The translations under genes were made by a program, and so were the position numbers. From Monarcha castaneiventris obscurior (Eukaryota; Chordata; Aves; Passeriformes; Monarchidae): a DNA stretch of 64,000 nt. The notes under the pieces are model-generated. The model was given only the letters and a program-made list of their open reading frames with translations, had not been told where the DNA came from and made no database searches. Positions 53,301 through 60,574 of this stretch are shown here, piece by piece. The stretch covers positions 2,542,001 to 2,606,000 of the forward strand of contig JAMPIT010000481.1 of the NCBI GenBank assembly GCA_026261815.1. Direction: 5' to 3'. Within the stretch, counting starts at the first letter, position 1. Each line of letters begins with the position of its first letter.

Positions 53301-56300
53301 CCTGGTAACTGTGCAGTGAACATGTACCCTGTATTAAATGATGAGAAGGTGCTAAATATACATCACCTTATAATCCAGGCATCCTGACAGAAATATTGAT
53401 CCTGTGGTAGGATCAATGTTAAATGTGAGTCCATCTGGAGAGGGCATTTGCATACTCATGGAATAGGACACCCGTGAGTTCGCAGTGCCAGCTTCGTCTC
53501 TGTCCGAGGCTGTGACCTGGATAACTGGCTCATCTAGGATGAAGAATTGAGATATTATGGGAGTGTTTAGTCTCAGTGTGGAGTTTCTCTGGCCTGTGTG
53601 CAGGCTCTTAAACACACAACTCCTAAGAAAACCTGCAGCCTCCCCTGTGGCCGTGGTTATCCCTGCACAGACTCTGGTCACTACTTCATTTGGGTGGCAA
53701 ATCTGCCTAAAGAGCTGAATTACCATGCTTCTGAATTTACTTTATCAAAAACACATACTATTTCTTCATGCCAGCTCCTGAGGAGTTGACACCGTGTGTA
53801 TACACACCCAGACTAAGTCTTTGTATTTCTGAGCAGTGTCTGACCACCTCCTGTGACGCTGGGTGCTTGTGCAGCTTCCAGATCCACAGCTGAGATCAGC
53901 CTGCTACAGTCTTGGCTTGTAGTTAAGACAAAGTACCTTGGAAGTTTTTCCAGAATGTCTCCAATGATATTCTAATGTACATCGAGGTTAATCAGGAAAG
54001 ATGTTGAAATTTAGGAAACAGGAAATTGTCCCTGAACTTGTGTTTAAGTAAAAGGTGGAGAGAGGAATGGGTTTAGTAGGAAAGGGATAATTCCTATGAA
54101 GGAATCAGGACAAGAACTGTCATACACAAACCAGCAGTAATTGTTGTTGGGGTGGCACTTACCTTCACTGTGGTTCTCTCTTATTGTAGTGCCATATTCT
54201 TCCCTGGAAAACTCTGGTGCATTGTCATTAACATCTTTGACCTTTATCTTGAAAAATATAGGGCGGTCCAACAGCTCCCCAGATTTTCTGTTCTCAACAT
54301 CAAAACGAATCTAAACGAGTAGCAACACAGACATAAGAATGAACTGAAAGCACCATTTAGATATCAAAATAGAACAAAAACCCTTCCGTTTTGAAGCTGC
54401 TTGCATCGAATTTGCTTAGCATTGGCTTTCAATCATATGGTTAAGTCACTATTTCACCTTTCAAAGGTAGTAGATTCCTAATGGTCATCCTGGGCCTCAA
54501 ACAACATTTTTAAAAGTAAAAAAAAAGGTTTTTACTGGAGCTGGATTATTTGAAATGGTGGCCTAAAAGGCAATATGTTGTACAGAATACCACATGAAGA
54601 GCTGTAATTTAGGTACAGTTAATCCACAGAGACACAAATAGAAATCATTACAGAATAAACATAAGGAGACCACAACTGAAATTTTTTATTCAGGGGGAAA
54701 ACAAACCCACACTCCCATATTTCATTCATAAATTTGTTATCATATTTCTTTCATTGTACTTCCTGCTTGTGAACACTTTTCTGTTTCTTAAGGAGAAACA
54801 TATGCTTCCTCTTATGTAAAATTCCAGTAACAGAGTTTTGCAGCTCCTCCAGGATCACCCAGTTTTTTGTAACATGTGACTATCTGCTGGCATTCTCCTG
54901 ATTAGGAGGTTGTGTTTACAACTCAGTGTCCTGGCCACTAGAGCTGGAACGTATTTTGAATTTCAGGCCAGCTTTTTAAGTTTTCAGGTTATGATCAGGG
55001 GTCATACCAGAAAGAAGTTCGAAAAGGAGGGTGCAGATATTTGTGGAAGTTCAAAGAAGCCACAGAGATTTATAATGAATAGTGACATGGAATTTAATTG
55101 GTCTCTGTTGAGCCAATAGATTCAGCATTTATTTGTAGGTGCAAGATAAGAAAAGCAGGTCATGAATATACATGTTTAACGGGATTATAGGTGTGTCCTG
55201 TGAAGAGTTTAGCCATGAGATAACAATTAACCTTGGCAGACAGTTGGAAGTGTCCTGTCCAAGTGTGTTACCTGAAAAGCTGGGGTCCTCTCCCTGTCGA
55301 TGCTGCGATGGACGTACACGTCTCCATTGGCATCATCTTTTATGGAAAACAATCCAACCTCTGGAGGCTCATCTACCCCAGGTCCACTGATTAAATACTT
55401 CAGTGATGTGTTGTATGCTCTGTTATTGAACAGCTTTTGAAGAGAGAAGTAGGGCAGTGCAACGTGAGCAGGGAAGATGGAAGAGAAATAAAAATAATTT
55501 AGATCAATTCTCTTTCTGCCCCCCTCCCCTTCACAGATGGGGCCTCTCCTGGTCTCAGCCAACCCCACAGCTCCCTGTCTGCAGCACCACTGCACTGTGT
55601 GCAGGGGGAGCCTCTTACCACTCCCACTCCATAATCTTCTGTCCCCCGAGTGTCCTTGCAACTTCCCATGGGAAGGACCAGTAAATCCCTCCCACCTCAC
55701 AGTTCTAGCCATCTCTGTGGAAATTAGACAAGTTTGGACTAGTTAGTTTTATAAATTGCTGTTTAATTCACACTTCTTGCCCTCTGCTCCCTGTGGTATT
55801 TTATTGTACAATTTGAGGTGATGAATGCCTCACTGAGCTTCAAGCAGAACTTTTCCTACAAGGTGCTTTGTACCTGTCCAGCATATTTGGGGAATGGTCC
55901 TTTGTCCTCCTCTTGGACATCAATGGTGGTGATAATCCAGGTCCTTTTTGTTCGCTTCAGAGGTTGCAGACTGTCTGACTGATAAGAATCCATCCCCTAT
56001 TGGATAAAGAAGTGGGTTTAGTGTCACAGTTTGCACATTAGCTGTTGTGTATCTGTTATTATATAATATTGACTACAAACCTGAATACTCTTCCTACTGA
56101 TGGCTTGTCTTAAACTGGAATCTTCAATTCCATGAGAAAAACTGTCAGCAGCAGGAACCTTGTGAAAAAAAGAAAAGTGATTGTGACAAGTGTGGGTCAC
56201 TACAAAACCTTGATGTCTTGTCTGTGAGGAATTTGCTTTCATGGAAACATATTGATCCAGTTTTGACAGCATTGTATTGAATTGTATGTAACTCTTAACT

Positions 56301-58437
56301 CCACAAATATCATCATAAATGTCATCCATTTCATTCCAAATGAATGCCATGACAGCTGTAAGGGCAATTCCTCTGGGCAGGCGAGGCCAGTCCCCATAAA
56401 AATGCTGTGCCCAAGCAGGCACCAGTCCATGGTATCATCTCTGTGGCTTTTCCCAAATCAAGTATCTCCAGTTTTTTAAATATTCACCCCTGTCTGTCTG
56501 TGTCCAGTGCTTCTTTAGAAGTTGTCTGGTATTGACAGGACATAAACTGACTTTTGCAAAAAAGAGTTAAGTCTGAGGGGTATTTCAGAGTCTCAGGGAC
56601 TCTGTAGTGTGACTTGAAGTGTTCCATGCACAGCTGATTTACCAGAAGGTGATCACTGGACCAAAATCTCTAACTCAGATGAAGGAAATGAATCATTGAG
56701 AATGGTGGCTACACCCAAATTGGCACAATTTTACTTTTTATAAATGCAAGCTTCCTTCTCTGCCTCAAACACTGCCGTATACTGGAAATCTTTCACTTTC
56801 ACAAATCCAAGGACTATGACAGTGCTCAAATTAAACCATTTCCAATAGCTCACAGGTAGCTTGGACACCTTTCCTGATGCCTTCTCCAGCCACCCAGAAA
56901 CAGAGACTAGACAAGAGTAAGGGAATAAAGATAGGTGTTTATTTGAAGGGCCTTCAAGGCACACCCTGGGGAGCCAGAGGCTGCTTCCACAAAAAAATGG
57001 ACCCCAAGATGGACAACAGGTCACGAGTTCTTCACACCTTTATAGGTTTGGTTCATTTGCATACCACAGTTAATTCTCCAATTAAAGCCCCAGGTTAATG
57101 ATGTAATTCCCCTCAGCTTGCTCCCCCCTTAGAGTCTTTGGTTTACACATTTTGGGCCTAGAAGAGCCTGGCTGTCCTTGAAGGCAAAGCCTGGAGAGGC
57201 TTTGTTGTGTCTGCCCAGCACGAGAGAGCAGAAATTACGGGCTACAAGGAACTGCAGAGTTACACTCTAAGCAGTACAGAATTTGAAAAATATAAAAGTT
57301 AAAACCTAAGGCATCATTCCCCTTCTCAACACTGTCCTTGAAAATCTTGGGGTTTATTACTCATCCTATCAAATGTTTCCAAAAGTGGAACAGATCTCTG
57401 CCTGCCCAGACTCAGGCAAAGGCCTTTACCCCGTGACTTTATTCTGAAGAAATAAAACACTTGTAAAACTGTCATTTTATAAACCTGCTGAGCAATGAAT
57501 GGGGTTTCCCAGTAATGCCTTGGAACTGTAAAACTGTTTATACCCAGGGAAAAGCTCTGTGATGTACAAACAGCAAGCAAGGCTCCAACTCAGCACTTGC
57601 AAGTTGTCTTTGCTGGATTTTCTCCAGGTTCAGCCCTGCTGGACCCCCTGAACATTTTTAATCATTTTAGAAGCTTTAATGGGTATTTTCTGGCTTCCCC
57701 ACCCCTCGTGTGTACCTGCATGGCCATGGCTCAGGGTAGAGCTGTCTCCATTCCAGCCAGGGGCACTGCTAGAAAGGACCAACCCAGTACAGGACCATGA
57801 ATCCCACAGAAACACTCATGGAAATGCCACTGAAATCCTGGGGGAATGACTGCAGAGTCACCAGCAGGCACCAGCGTGCTCAGCCAGGTGTGAGCACTCT
57901 GGTACCCCCAGCAGGACGAGCAGAGGGTCCCCACCCCCAGAAAGCCCTTCCCAGAGACCTGAGCCCAGGAGCTGGAACAGAGTTCGCCTGTTTCCAAGGC
58001 ACCACATGGGGACAAACAGACTCACAGAGGGGTTAAGGTGGGAAGGGACCACTGGAGATAACCTAGTCCAGCCTCTCTGCTCCAGCAAGTCCCCTTAAGA
58101 ACACTACTCAGGATTGTGTCCACATGGATTCTCAGTGTCTCCAGGGAAGGAGACTGCATCACCTCTCTGTGCAGCCTGTTTCAGGGCCCAGCCACCCGCA
58201 CAGTGAAGTTTTCCTCATGTTCAGGTGGGATGTTCTGTTTCCATCTCCTGCCTGTTGCCTCTCATCCCACTGCTCTGCCCCCCGAGGAGATCCTGGCTCC
58301 ATCCTCTTGCCGTGCCCCCCGTGCAGCCAGACCCCCTGCCCACATCCCAGCCCACACCCACCTGCAGGAGCAGCAGGATGATGAGCAGCTCCAAGGGGCG
58401 CAGCAGGACCCTGGGGGATCTGGGAAGATCCTGCCAT
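47203..58437 (-). CDS. CDH26: CDH26, cadherin-26 (spliced gene, 16 coding exons)
   Basis: Calcium-dependent adhesion protein of the plasma membrane. Exons 2-16 join in one frame (2346 coding bases with stop), with GT donors and AG acceptors throughout; with a 25-residue exon 1 the product is about 806 residues (human about 830). Parts in order: signal peptide (1-25), short propeptide, furin-type RTKR at about 66-69 followed by Thr-Trp (W2 type), EC repeats with the linker DVNDNAPEF at about 172-180, a membrane-proximal Cys-containing domain, a helix at about 627-650, and a tail ending in a catenin-binding-like SSSFGSEDLPADFLNTLGP segment. Identity rests on close agreement with human CDH26, for example the block YLISGPGVDE-PE-GLFS and LGRN-GQSVELL-LRSLP. 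Known in mammals from epithelia and allergic inflammation. Odd points: the exon 1 frame conflict, the altered EC3-EC4 linker, and a tandem repeat at one splice donor. Confidence 0.93.
47944..48030 (-). CDS. CDH26: CDH26 exon 15: cytoplasmic tail
   Basis: 87 bases, phase 0 to 0, with acceptor GTCTTCCAG and donor CAG|GTAAGA. It ends IETVDKTLAQ, matching the position of human VEGRMAETLNQ before the last exon. Confidence 0.85.
48298..48372 (-). CDS. CDH26: CDH26 exon 14: cytoplasmic tail
   Basis: 75 bases, phase 0 to 0, with acceptor TGTGTGCAG and donor GAG|GTAACT. It encodes a 25-residue stretch beginning AGLDVTHGATL. Protein similarity is low here; support comes from phase, splice sites and lack of stops. 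Confidence 0.75.
48373..48791 (-). other. CDH26 intron 13
   Basis: Ordinary intron sequence with no repeat or exon recognised. Confidence 0.6.
48792..48916 (-). CDS. CDH26: CDH26 exon 13: juxtamembrane cytoplasmic segment
   Basis: 125 bases, phase 1 to 0, with acceptor TCCTTTACAG and donor GAG|GTGAGT. After the last membrane residues and CQCY it encodes EGEQTLINYNEESRSS, matching the human EGHQTLVMYNAES segment. In classical cadherins this area binds p120-catenin; whether it does here cannot be read from sequence. Confidence 0.92.
48917..49497 (-). other. CDH26 intron 12
   Basis: Ordinary intron sequence; nothing recognised beyond the splice sites. Confidence 0.6.
49498..49725 (-). CDS. CDH26: CDH26 exon 12: EC5 end and transmembrane helix
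   Basis: 228 bases, phase 1 to 1, with acceptor GTTTTTAG and donor TGG|GTAAGC. It encodes QSVELLMLRSLPQGSYLVPI, a Cys cluster (LCFCPDGHTCKY) and the hydrophobic run AAVGLGSGVIAIILMALLLL. This is a single-pass type I transmembrane segment with the C-terminus in the cytoplasm. Confidence 0.95.
49726..50212 (-). other. CDH26 intron 11
   Basis: Ordinary intron sequence; nothing recognised. Confidence 0.6.
50213..50446 (-). CDS. CDH26: CDH26 exon 11: end of EC4 and membrane-proximal repeat
   Basis: 234 bases, phase 1 to 1, with acceptor CTACCCAG and donor TTG|GTGAGT. It encodes GIPPQTGTGTILLYLSDIND with the calcium linker SDINDHMPS, then a degenerate fifth repeat ending NWTLGRNFG (an NWT sequon). 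Confidence 0.95.
50686..50828 (-). CDS. CDH26: CDH26 exon 10: EC4
   Basis: 143 bases, phase 2 to 1, with acceptor CTTTTTCAG and donor ATG|GTAAGC. It encodes YELAHDPDGWLSVDENSGVL and FDQESPFLNNSLYTIIVHAT, with an NNS sequon, aligning closely with human EC4. Confidence 0.95.
50994..51262 (-). CDS. CDH26: CDH26 exon 9: end of EC3, altered linker, start of EC4
   Basis: 269 bases, phase 0 to 2, with acceptor CAG and strong donor AAA|GTAAGT. It begins PLSYEGDSEMRLVISVANEE and contains VNIKVLQSRHAPRFHPP at the EC3-EC4 boundary. Human CDH26 has VTDANDPPAFHP there, so the acidic Asp/Asn/Asp linker residues are replaced by Gln-Ser-Arg-His while the flanking AP-FHP is kept. The frame is intact. An NTS sequon is present. 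Confidence 0.93.
51281..51354. repeat. Two-copy tandem duplication in CDH26 intron 8
   Basis: An 'ACAGTTAAATTAGCAGTTAT' block followed by GGCCTTTGTTTTG is repeated about 42 bp later with a few changes (51281-51314 and 51323-51354). It lies just upstream of the exon 9 acceptor, so the pyrimidine/branch-point region of that acceptor falls in or beside it. Confidence 0.75.
51398..51805. repeat. Four-copy 101-103 bp tandem repeat spanning the exon 8 donor
   Basis: Units start at 51398, 51501, 51602 and 51703 (spacings 103, 101 and 101), and the fourth runs to 51805. Units 1-3 are almost identical; unit 4 differs at several sites and contains the true end of CDH26 exon 8 and its donor. The three other units carry a copy of the exon end (TGAGTGTTATCAA on the minus strand) followed by TGTGAAGA in place of the functional GGTGAGAA. 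The array makes up most of intron 8. Confidence 0.92.
51792..51977 (-). CDS. CDH26: CDH26 exon 8: EC3
   Basis: 186 bases, phase 0 to 0, with acceptor CCTTCCCAG and donor AAG|GTGAGA. It encodes EC3 with QVEDEDSPNTPAWRAKYRI and TDPATNEGILSVIK, close to human CDH26. The last 14 coding bases and the donor region lie inside the fourth unit of the tandem array at 51398-51805. Confidence 0.95.
52007..52030. repeat. (TCTA)n microsatellite
   Basis: About five tandem TCTA units with one TCTG variant near the right end, about 30 bp upstream of the exon 8 acceptor on the minus strand. Confidence 0.85.
52581..52610 (+). mobile_element. Short LTR-end fragment
   Basis: TGTGCTGGGTTTGGCTGGGA followed by TAGTTTATTT resembles the first 30 bases of the avian LTR family seen at 23884. 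Only this end is recognisable, so it may be a remnant cut by the neighbouring CR1, or chance. Confidence 0.35.
52640..52800 (-). mobile_element. CR1 LINE 3'-end fragment
   Basis: On the plus strand it starts TCATAGAATGGTTTGGGTTG and continues with 'ccacctagttccaacccctgccatgggcagggacacct', the reverse complement of the well-known avian CR1 3' end. The element is therefore on the minus strand, 5'-truncated as usual, and sits in CDH26 intron 7 in the sense direction. Confidence 0.9.
53073..53201 (-). CDS. CDH26: CDH26 exon 7: end of EC2 and EC2-EC3 linker
   Basis: 129 bases, phase 0 to 0, with acceptor GCTTTTCAG and donor AAC|GTAAGG. It encodes FKLLIKASDHGSPQLSSTAA and the linker VEDANNHLPVF. 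The linker is a slightly changed DXNDNXPXF (NNH in place of NDN), a change shared with human CDH26, so it is a family trait and not decay. Confidence 0.94.
53367..53533 (-). CDS. CDH26: CDH26 exon 6: EC2
   Basis: 167 bases, phase 1 to 0, with acceptor CATCCTAG and donor AAG|GTGATG. It encodes the EC2 body with the calcium motif ASDRDEAGTANS and the conserved stretch GSIFLSGCLDYK, matching human GEIRLSGCLDYE. Confidence 0.95.
53534..54162 (-). other. CDH26 intron 5
   Basis: Ordinary intron sequence with no repeat recognised. Open frames running out of exon 6 into it end at stops. Confidence 0.6.
54163..54310 (-). CDS. CDH26: CDH26 exon 5: end of EC1, start of EC2
   Basis: 148 bases, phase 0 to 1, with acceptor CTCGTTTAG and strong donor AAG|GTAAGT. 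It contains the canonical calcium linker KVKDVNDNAPEF and the start of EC2 (REEYGTTIRENHSE). The linker keeps every acidic and Asn residue expected for DXNDNAPXF. Confidence 0.95.
54311..55271 (-). other. CDH26 intron 4
   Basis: A 0.96-kb intron, AT-rich, with nothing recognisable. Confidence 0.6.
55272..55433 (-). CDS. CDH26: CDH26 exon 4: EC1 core
   Basis: 162 bases, phase 0 to 0. It encodes LFNNRAYNTSLKYLISGPGV, then DEPPEVGLFSIKDDANGDVY and the calcium-binding DRE of HRSIDRERTPAFQ. The acceptor is AAAAG after a good pyrimidine tract; the donor CAG|GTAACA is moderate. An N-glycosylation sequon (NTS) is present. This is the exon that most strongly identifies the gene as CDH26. Confidence 0.95.
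55874..55996 (-). CDS. CDH26: CDH26 exon 3: furin site and start of EC1
   Basis: 123 bases, phase 0 to 0, with acceptor CCAATAG and donor CAG|GTACAA. It carries LKRTKRTWIITTIDVQEED: a basic RTKR cleavage site directly before Thr-Trp, so Trp would be residue 2 of the mature protein. Trp2 strand exchange is the adhesive mechanism of type I/II cadherins. Human CDH26 has RSKRRWVITT at the same place. Confidence 0.92.
56081..56158 (-). CDS. CDH26: CDH26 exon 2: propeptide start
   Basis: 78 bases, phase 0 to 0, with acceptor TTTTTTTCACAAG and donor CAG|GTTTGT. It encodes a polar 26-residue stretch beginning VPAADSFSHG and ending RKSIQ, equivalent to the poorly conserved pro-region just after the human signal peptide. 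Sequence similarity is weak here; support comes from splice sites, phase and order. Confidence 0.75.
56835..57331 (-). mobile_element. Avian endogenous-retrovirus solo LTR in CDH26 intron 1
   Basis: Read on the minus strand it begins TGTTGAGAAGGGGAATGATG at 57331, has a TATA-like CCTATAAAGG at 57037-57046 and an AATAAA at 56938-56943 followed by a CTTACTCTTGTCTAGTCTCT block. These parts are in the order and spacing of an LTR (U3-TATA-R-poly(A)-U5). The 3' limit is approximate and no target-site duplication was found. No retroviral genes flank it. It has the same orientation as CDH26. Confidence 0.8.
58022..58322 (-). mobile_element. CR1 LINE 3'-part fragment
   Basis: The plus strand carries TCACAGAGGGGTTAAGGTGG, 'ctagtccagcctctctgctcc', 'ctctgtgcagcctgtttcag', 'ttcctcatgttcaggtgg' and 'ctggctccatcctcttg', the reverse complement of successive blocks of the avian CR1 3' region. 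The element is on the minus strand, in sense with CDH26, and ends about 40 bases from the exon 1 donor. Confidence 0.85.
58362..58437 (-). CDS. CDH26: CDH26 exon 1: signal peptide (frame conflict)
   Basis: The donor CAG|GTGGGT follows a hydrophobic stretch read as RVLLRPLELLIILLLLQ, and Gln-then-Val at the junction matches the human LLQ|V boundary. The best-placed start is ATGG in a good Kozak context (58437), but it lies in a different frame: 76 bases separate it from the donor, one too many. The extra base is most simply placed in the five-base C run (plus-strand G's at 58413-58417). The alternative is an in-frame ATG at 58526, which would give an unusually long, non-hydrophobic 40-residue leader before the helix. 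Exon placement is firm; the start is not. Confidence 0.65.
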
Positions 58438-58976
58438 GGGAGGTGAGAGCATCCAGCTGCAGCAGAGCCGGGTCTGTGGAGCGCTGTGTGATGGCTCCCT
58501 GCAGCCCAGGGCTTTTCCACCAGCATTTCCACCCGTGTCCAGCCCTAGAGGACCGCAGGGATTTCCACCTTGTCAGGCAAAGAGAAAAAACTGAACTGTT
58601 GTGTCTGTCAGACTGAACTGACTCCAAGCAAAGCTCAGTCCTTCTGTGGTGTTGGGTTGCTTCAGTCAGACTGCACCTGCTACCTCCACACGCAATAAAT
58701 GGGCTGCAGCTGCAATTGTATTGCTGTTTTACAACTAACAGTAAACACGTGGCTCGATTCAACAGTTCCTTGGAAATGCCATGCCCTAGTAACTTCACCA
58801 CTGTTTACTAATAATAAACACACAACTTTACTTTCAATAGGAGCTGGGTTTATCCGGGTTTATGCCCAGGAGAGCTGCTTCTCTAGGATTTCAGATTTTG
58901 AAACGAGAGCAAGTTCCGTCAAAGCTTATTTGAAAGCTGATATTACAACCCCAGAGTGTCCTGTTCCACCCAAAAA

Positions 58977-59453
58977 TGTGCTAGTTTGGAAACAAACCAG
59001 TGGGAGACTGCAAATCAGAATGATATTTTAACAGGAAAATTAAAATAAATGCAATTGTACAAGAACATTGACAGTGTTCTGACACTCTGTTAGTCAGGGT
59101 GGCGGTGGCAGTCCAGATGAAGTGGTTCTGTTGTAGCAGGGACCCTGTAGAAAAGGGTCTGGTCTTCACCCAAAGGTCCAGGGGTAGCTCTTGACCTCTG
59201 GAGTCCCAAAAAAAAGGGCTGCTCATGCAGTTCCACACCCCAGATTACATCCCGGTGGGAATGCTTGGCTCCTCCCCCTGGGCGGAGCAGCTCCCAATGG
59301 GATGATGTCATTCCATGAGTCACGTGCTGTGTCCTTGATTGCCCATTGATTAGAGCACCTGGAGGGAGCTTATCAGCGATGAGTCCTGCTGAGAGATAAC
59401 AAACACTGCCCCACCCAGTTTAACCCAAATAATGCTGTTGATTACATCTTACA
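58977..59453 (-). mobile_element. Avian endogenous-retrovirus solo LTR upstream of CDH26
   Basis: On the minus strand the segment runs from about TGTAAGATGTAATCAACAGC to CCAAACTAGCACA and contains 'ttctacagggtccctgctac', 'catctggactgccaccgcc' and 'gtctcccactggtttg' blocks that I associate with an avian LTR family. Boundaries TG...CA are plausible but no target-site duplication matches, so the 5' limit is uncertain. It lies about 540 bp upstream of the CDH26 exon 1 ATG, same strand. Confidence 0.7.
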
Positions 59454-59552
59454 TTGTAACCTCCGTCAGCAAGGATGAACAAAAATAGACTTTACATGAA
59501 ACTGCATAAAGAAGCAGGAAATTAAAAATTAAGAAACAGAGTGGCAGAGAAC

Positions 59553-60037
59553 AGGGGGAAGGTCCTGGCTTCTTTGAAAACACCTCTTACAGTATTTTCC
59601 ATTCTCCTGATTTGCTTCTACTGGGCATAAGGTTTATTCTCTTTTAGAAGTGGAAAAGAATTAGAGTTCTGGAATTTGTGAAAGGAAGAAATGATCTGTT
59701 CAGGTGGGAAGAAAAGCAACAGATTGTGTCAAACAGCCCACGATGGTAACTGAGTGTGGGAAGGGAGGCAGGAGGGACCTTCTGAGACTCACAAACAACA
59801 GCAACAGGTCAAACAGCAGTGCAGGGCAGGAGGGCTTGGGCATCAGGAAAACCTCCAACAGCAGAATGTTCTGATTGTGAAGTTCTTGTCTGATGCCTCA
59901 CACAGGAGCTTTGTAAAGCTTACTAGAAAGATCACAGAAATAGCAAAATAAAGGGATTTTTTAGCAATAAAAAACTCTGGGGTTTCCCCTTTCAATCTCC
60001 ATTTATTTTCCTCTGGATTAGCTTCAGCTGAACACTT
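59553..60037 (+). mobile_element. Unclassified interspersed repeat, copy B
   Basis: Matches 24453-24952 in inverted orientation at about 98% over its terminal 290 bases. Relative to copy A it lacks about 5 bp and about 11 bp. Both copies share the sharp start at AGGGGGAAGGTCCTGGCTTC, and in both the tandem tail follows directly after CTTCAGCTGAACAC or its near match. This shows a defined unit, not chance similarity. Family unknown to me. Confidence 0.75.
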
Positions 60038-60050
60038 GAAAACAAGTTAA

Positions 60051-60410
60051 ATCCGTTCCGTACTCTGGGGAAATTCCAGTCCGGGTTTTACCTGAGGCCA
60101 TTCTGTACGCTGGGAAAAATCCAGTCCGGGTTTTACCTGAGTCCATTCCAGTCTCTGGGAGAAATCCAGTCCGGGTTTTCCCAGAATCCATTCCGTACTC
60201 TGGGAAAAAATCCATTCCGGGTTTTCCACAGAATCCATTCCGTACTCTGGGAAAATTCCAGTCCGGGTTTTCCCCGAAGTCATTCCGTACTACGGGAAAA
60301 ATCCAGTCCGGGTTTTCCCCGAAGTCATTCCGTACTACGGGAAAAATCCAGTCCGGGCTTTACCTAGAATCCATTCCGTGCTCCGGGAAAGTCCCGCCCG
60401 GGTTTTGCCG
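60051..60410 (+). repeat. 45-bp minisatellite, about eight units
   Basis: Tandem units of 44-47 bp with the core CCATTCCGTACTCTGGGAAA followed by AATCCAGTCCGGGTTTT and a variable 'CCCCGAAGT' or 'ACCTGAGT' spacer. Two neighbouring units (about 60280-60350) are nearly identical. CpGs are well preserved. The unit length is a multiple of three, which explains the long open frames on the minus strand; these have no other sign of coding. It continues into the CpG-rich island. Confidence 0.9.
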
Positions 60411-60530
60411 CAGCCCGGATCCCGGATGGCCCCGAAGGCGCAGGAAAATCCCGGATTTTTATGGCGGCCCGGGGCGCGCAGGAGCCGCGCTGTGCTGAGC
60501 TGCACCCTCCGCCCGACACTGCAAGGAAAT
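60400..60530. promoter_or_regulatory. Small CpG-rich island, possible promoter
   Basis: About 18 CpG dinucleotides in roughly 140 bases, in sharp contrast with the AT-rich flanks. It contains GGCCCGGGGCGCGCAGG and CCGCCC-type GC boxes. On the plus strand an ATGGCGGCC at 60461 opens a 52-codon frame ending at 60619; on the minus strand a CATAAAAAT element could serve as a weak TATA. It could be the start of a longer CDH26 transcript, of a plus-strand gene, or simply the GC-rich end of the minisatellite unit. Without expression data the direction is unknown. Confidence 0.4.
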
Positions 60531-60574
60531 TCAGTGGTGCCGTCCTGAGAAAAACCACAACTCAGCAACAAACA

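Larger units (their letters stand above)
56159..58361 (-). other. CDH26 intron 1
   Basis: The largest intron (2.2 kb). It holds an LTR (about 56835-57331) and a CR1 (58022-58322), both on the gene's strand. The 56160-56830 and 57340-58020 parts show no recognisable exon or repeat. Exon 1 is separated from the CR1 by only about 40 bases. Confidence 0.6.

Noticed and set aside
56239..56430. Alternative CDH26 first exon reading straight into exon 2
   Set aside because: An open frame runs from an upstream ATG into exon 2, but it has no convincing signal peptide. The 58.4-kb exon has the right hydrophobic leader, donor and Gln|Val junction.
60024..60283. Minus-strand frames with a 15-residue repeat
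   Set aside because: They follow from a minisatellite unit of 45 bp, a multiple of three. The frames have no start context or conserved flanks.
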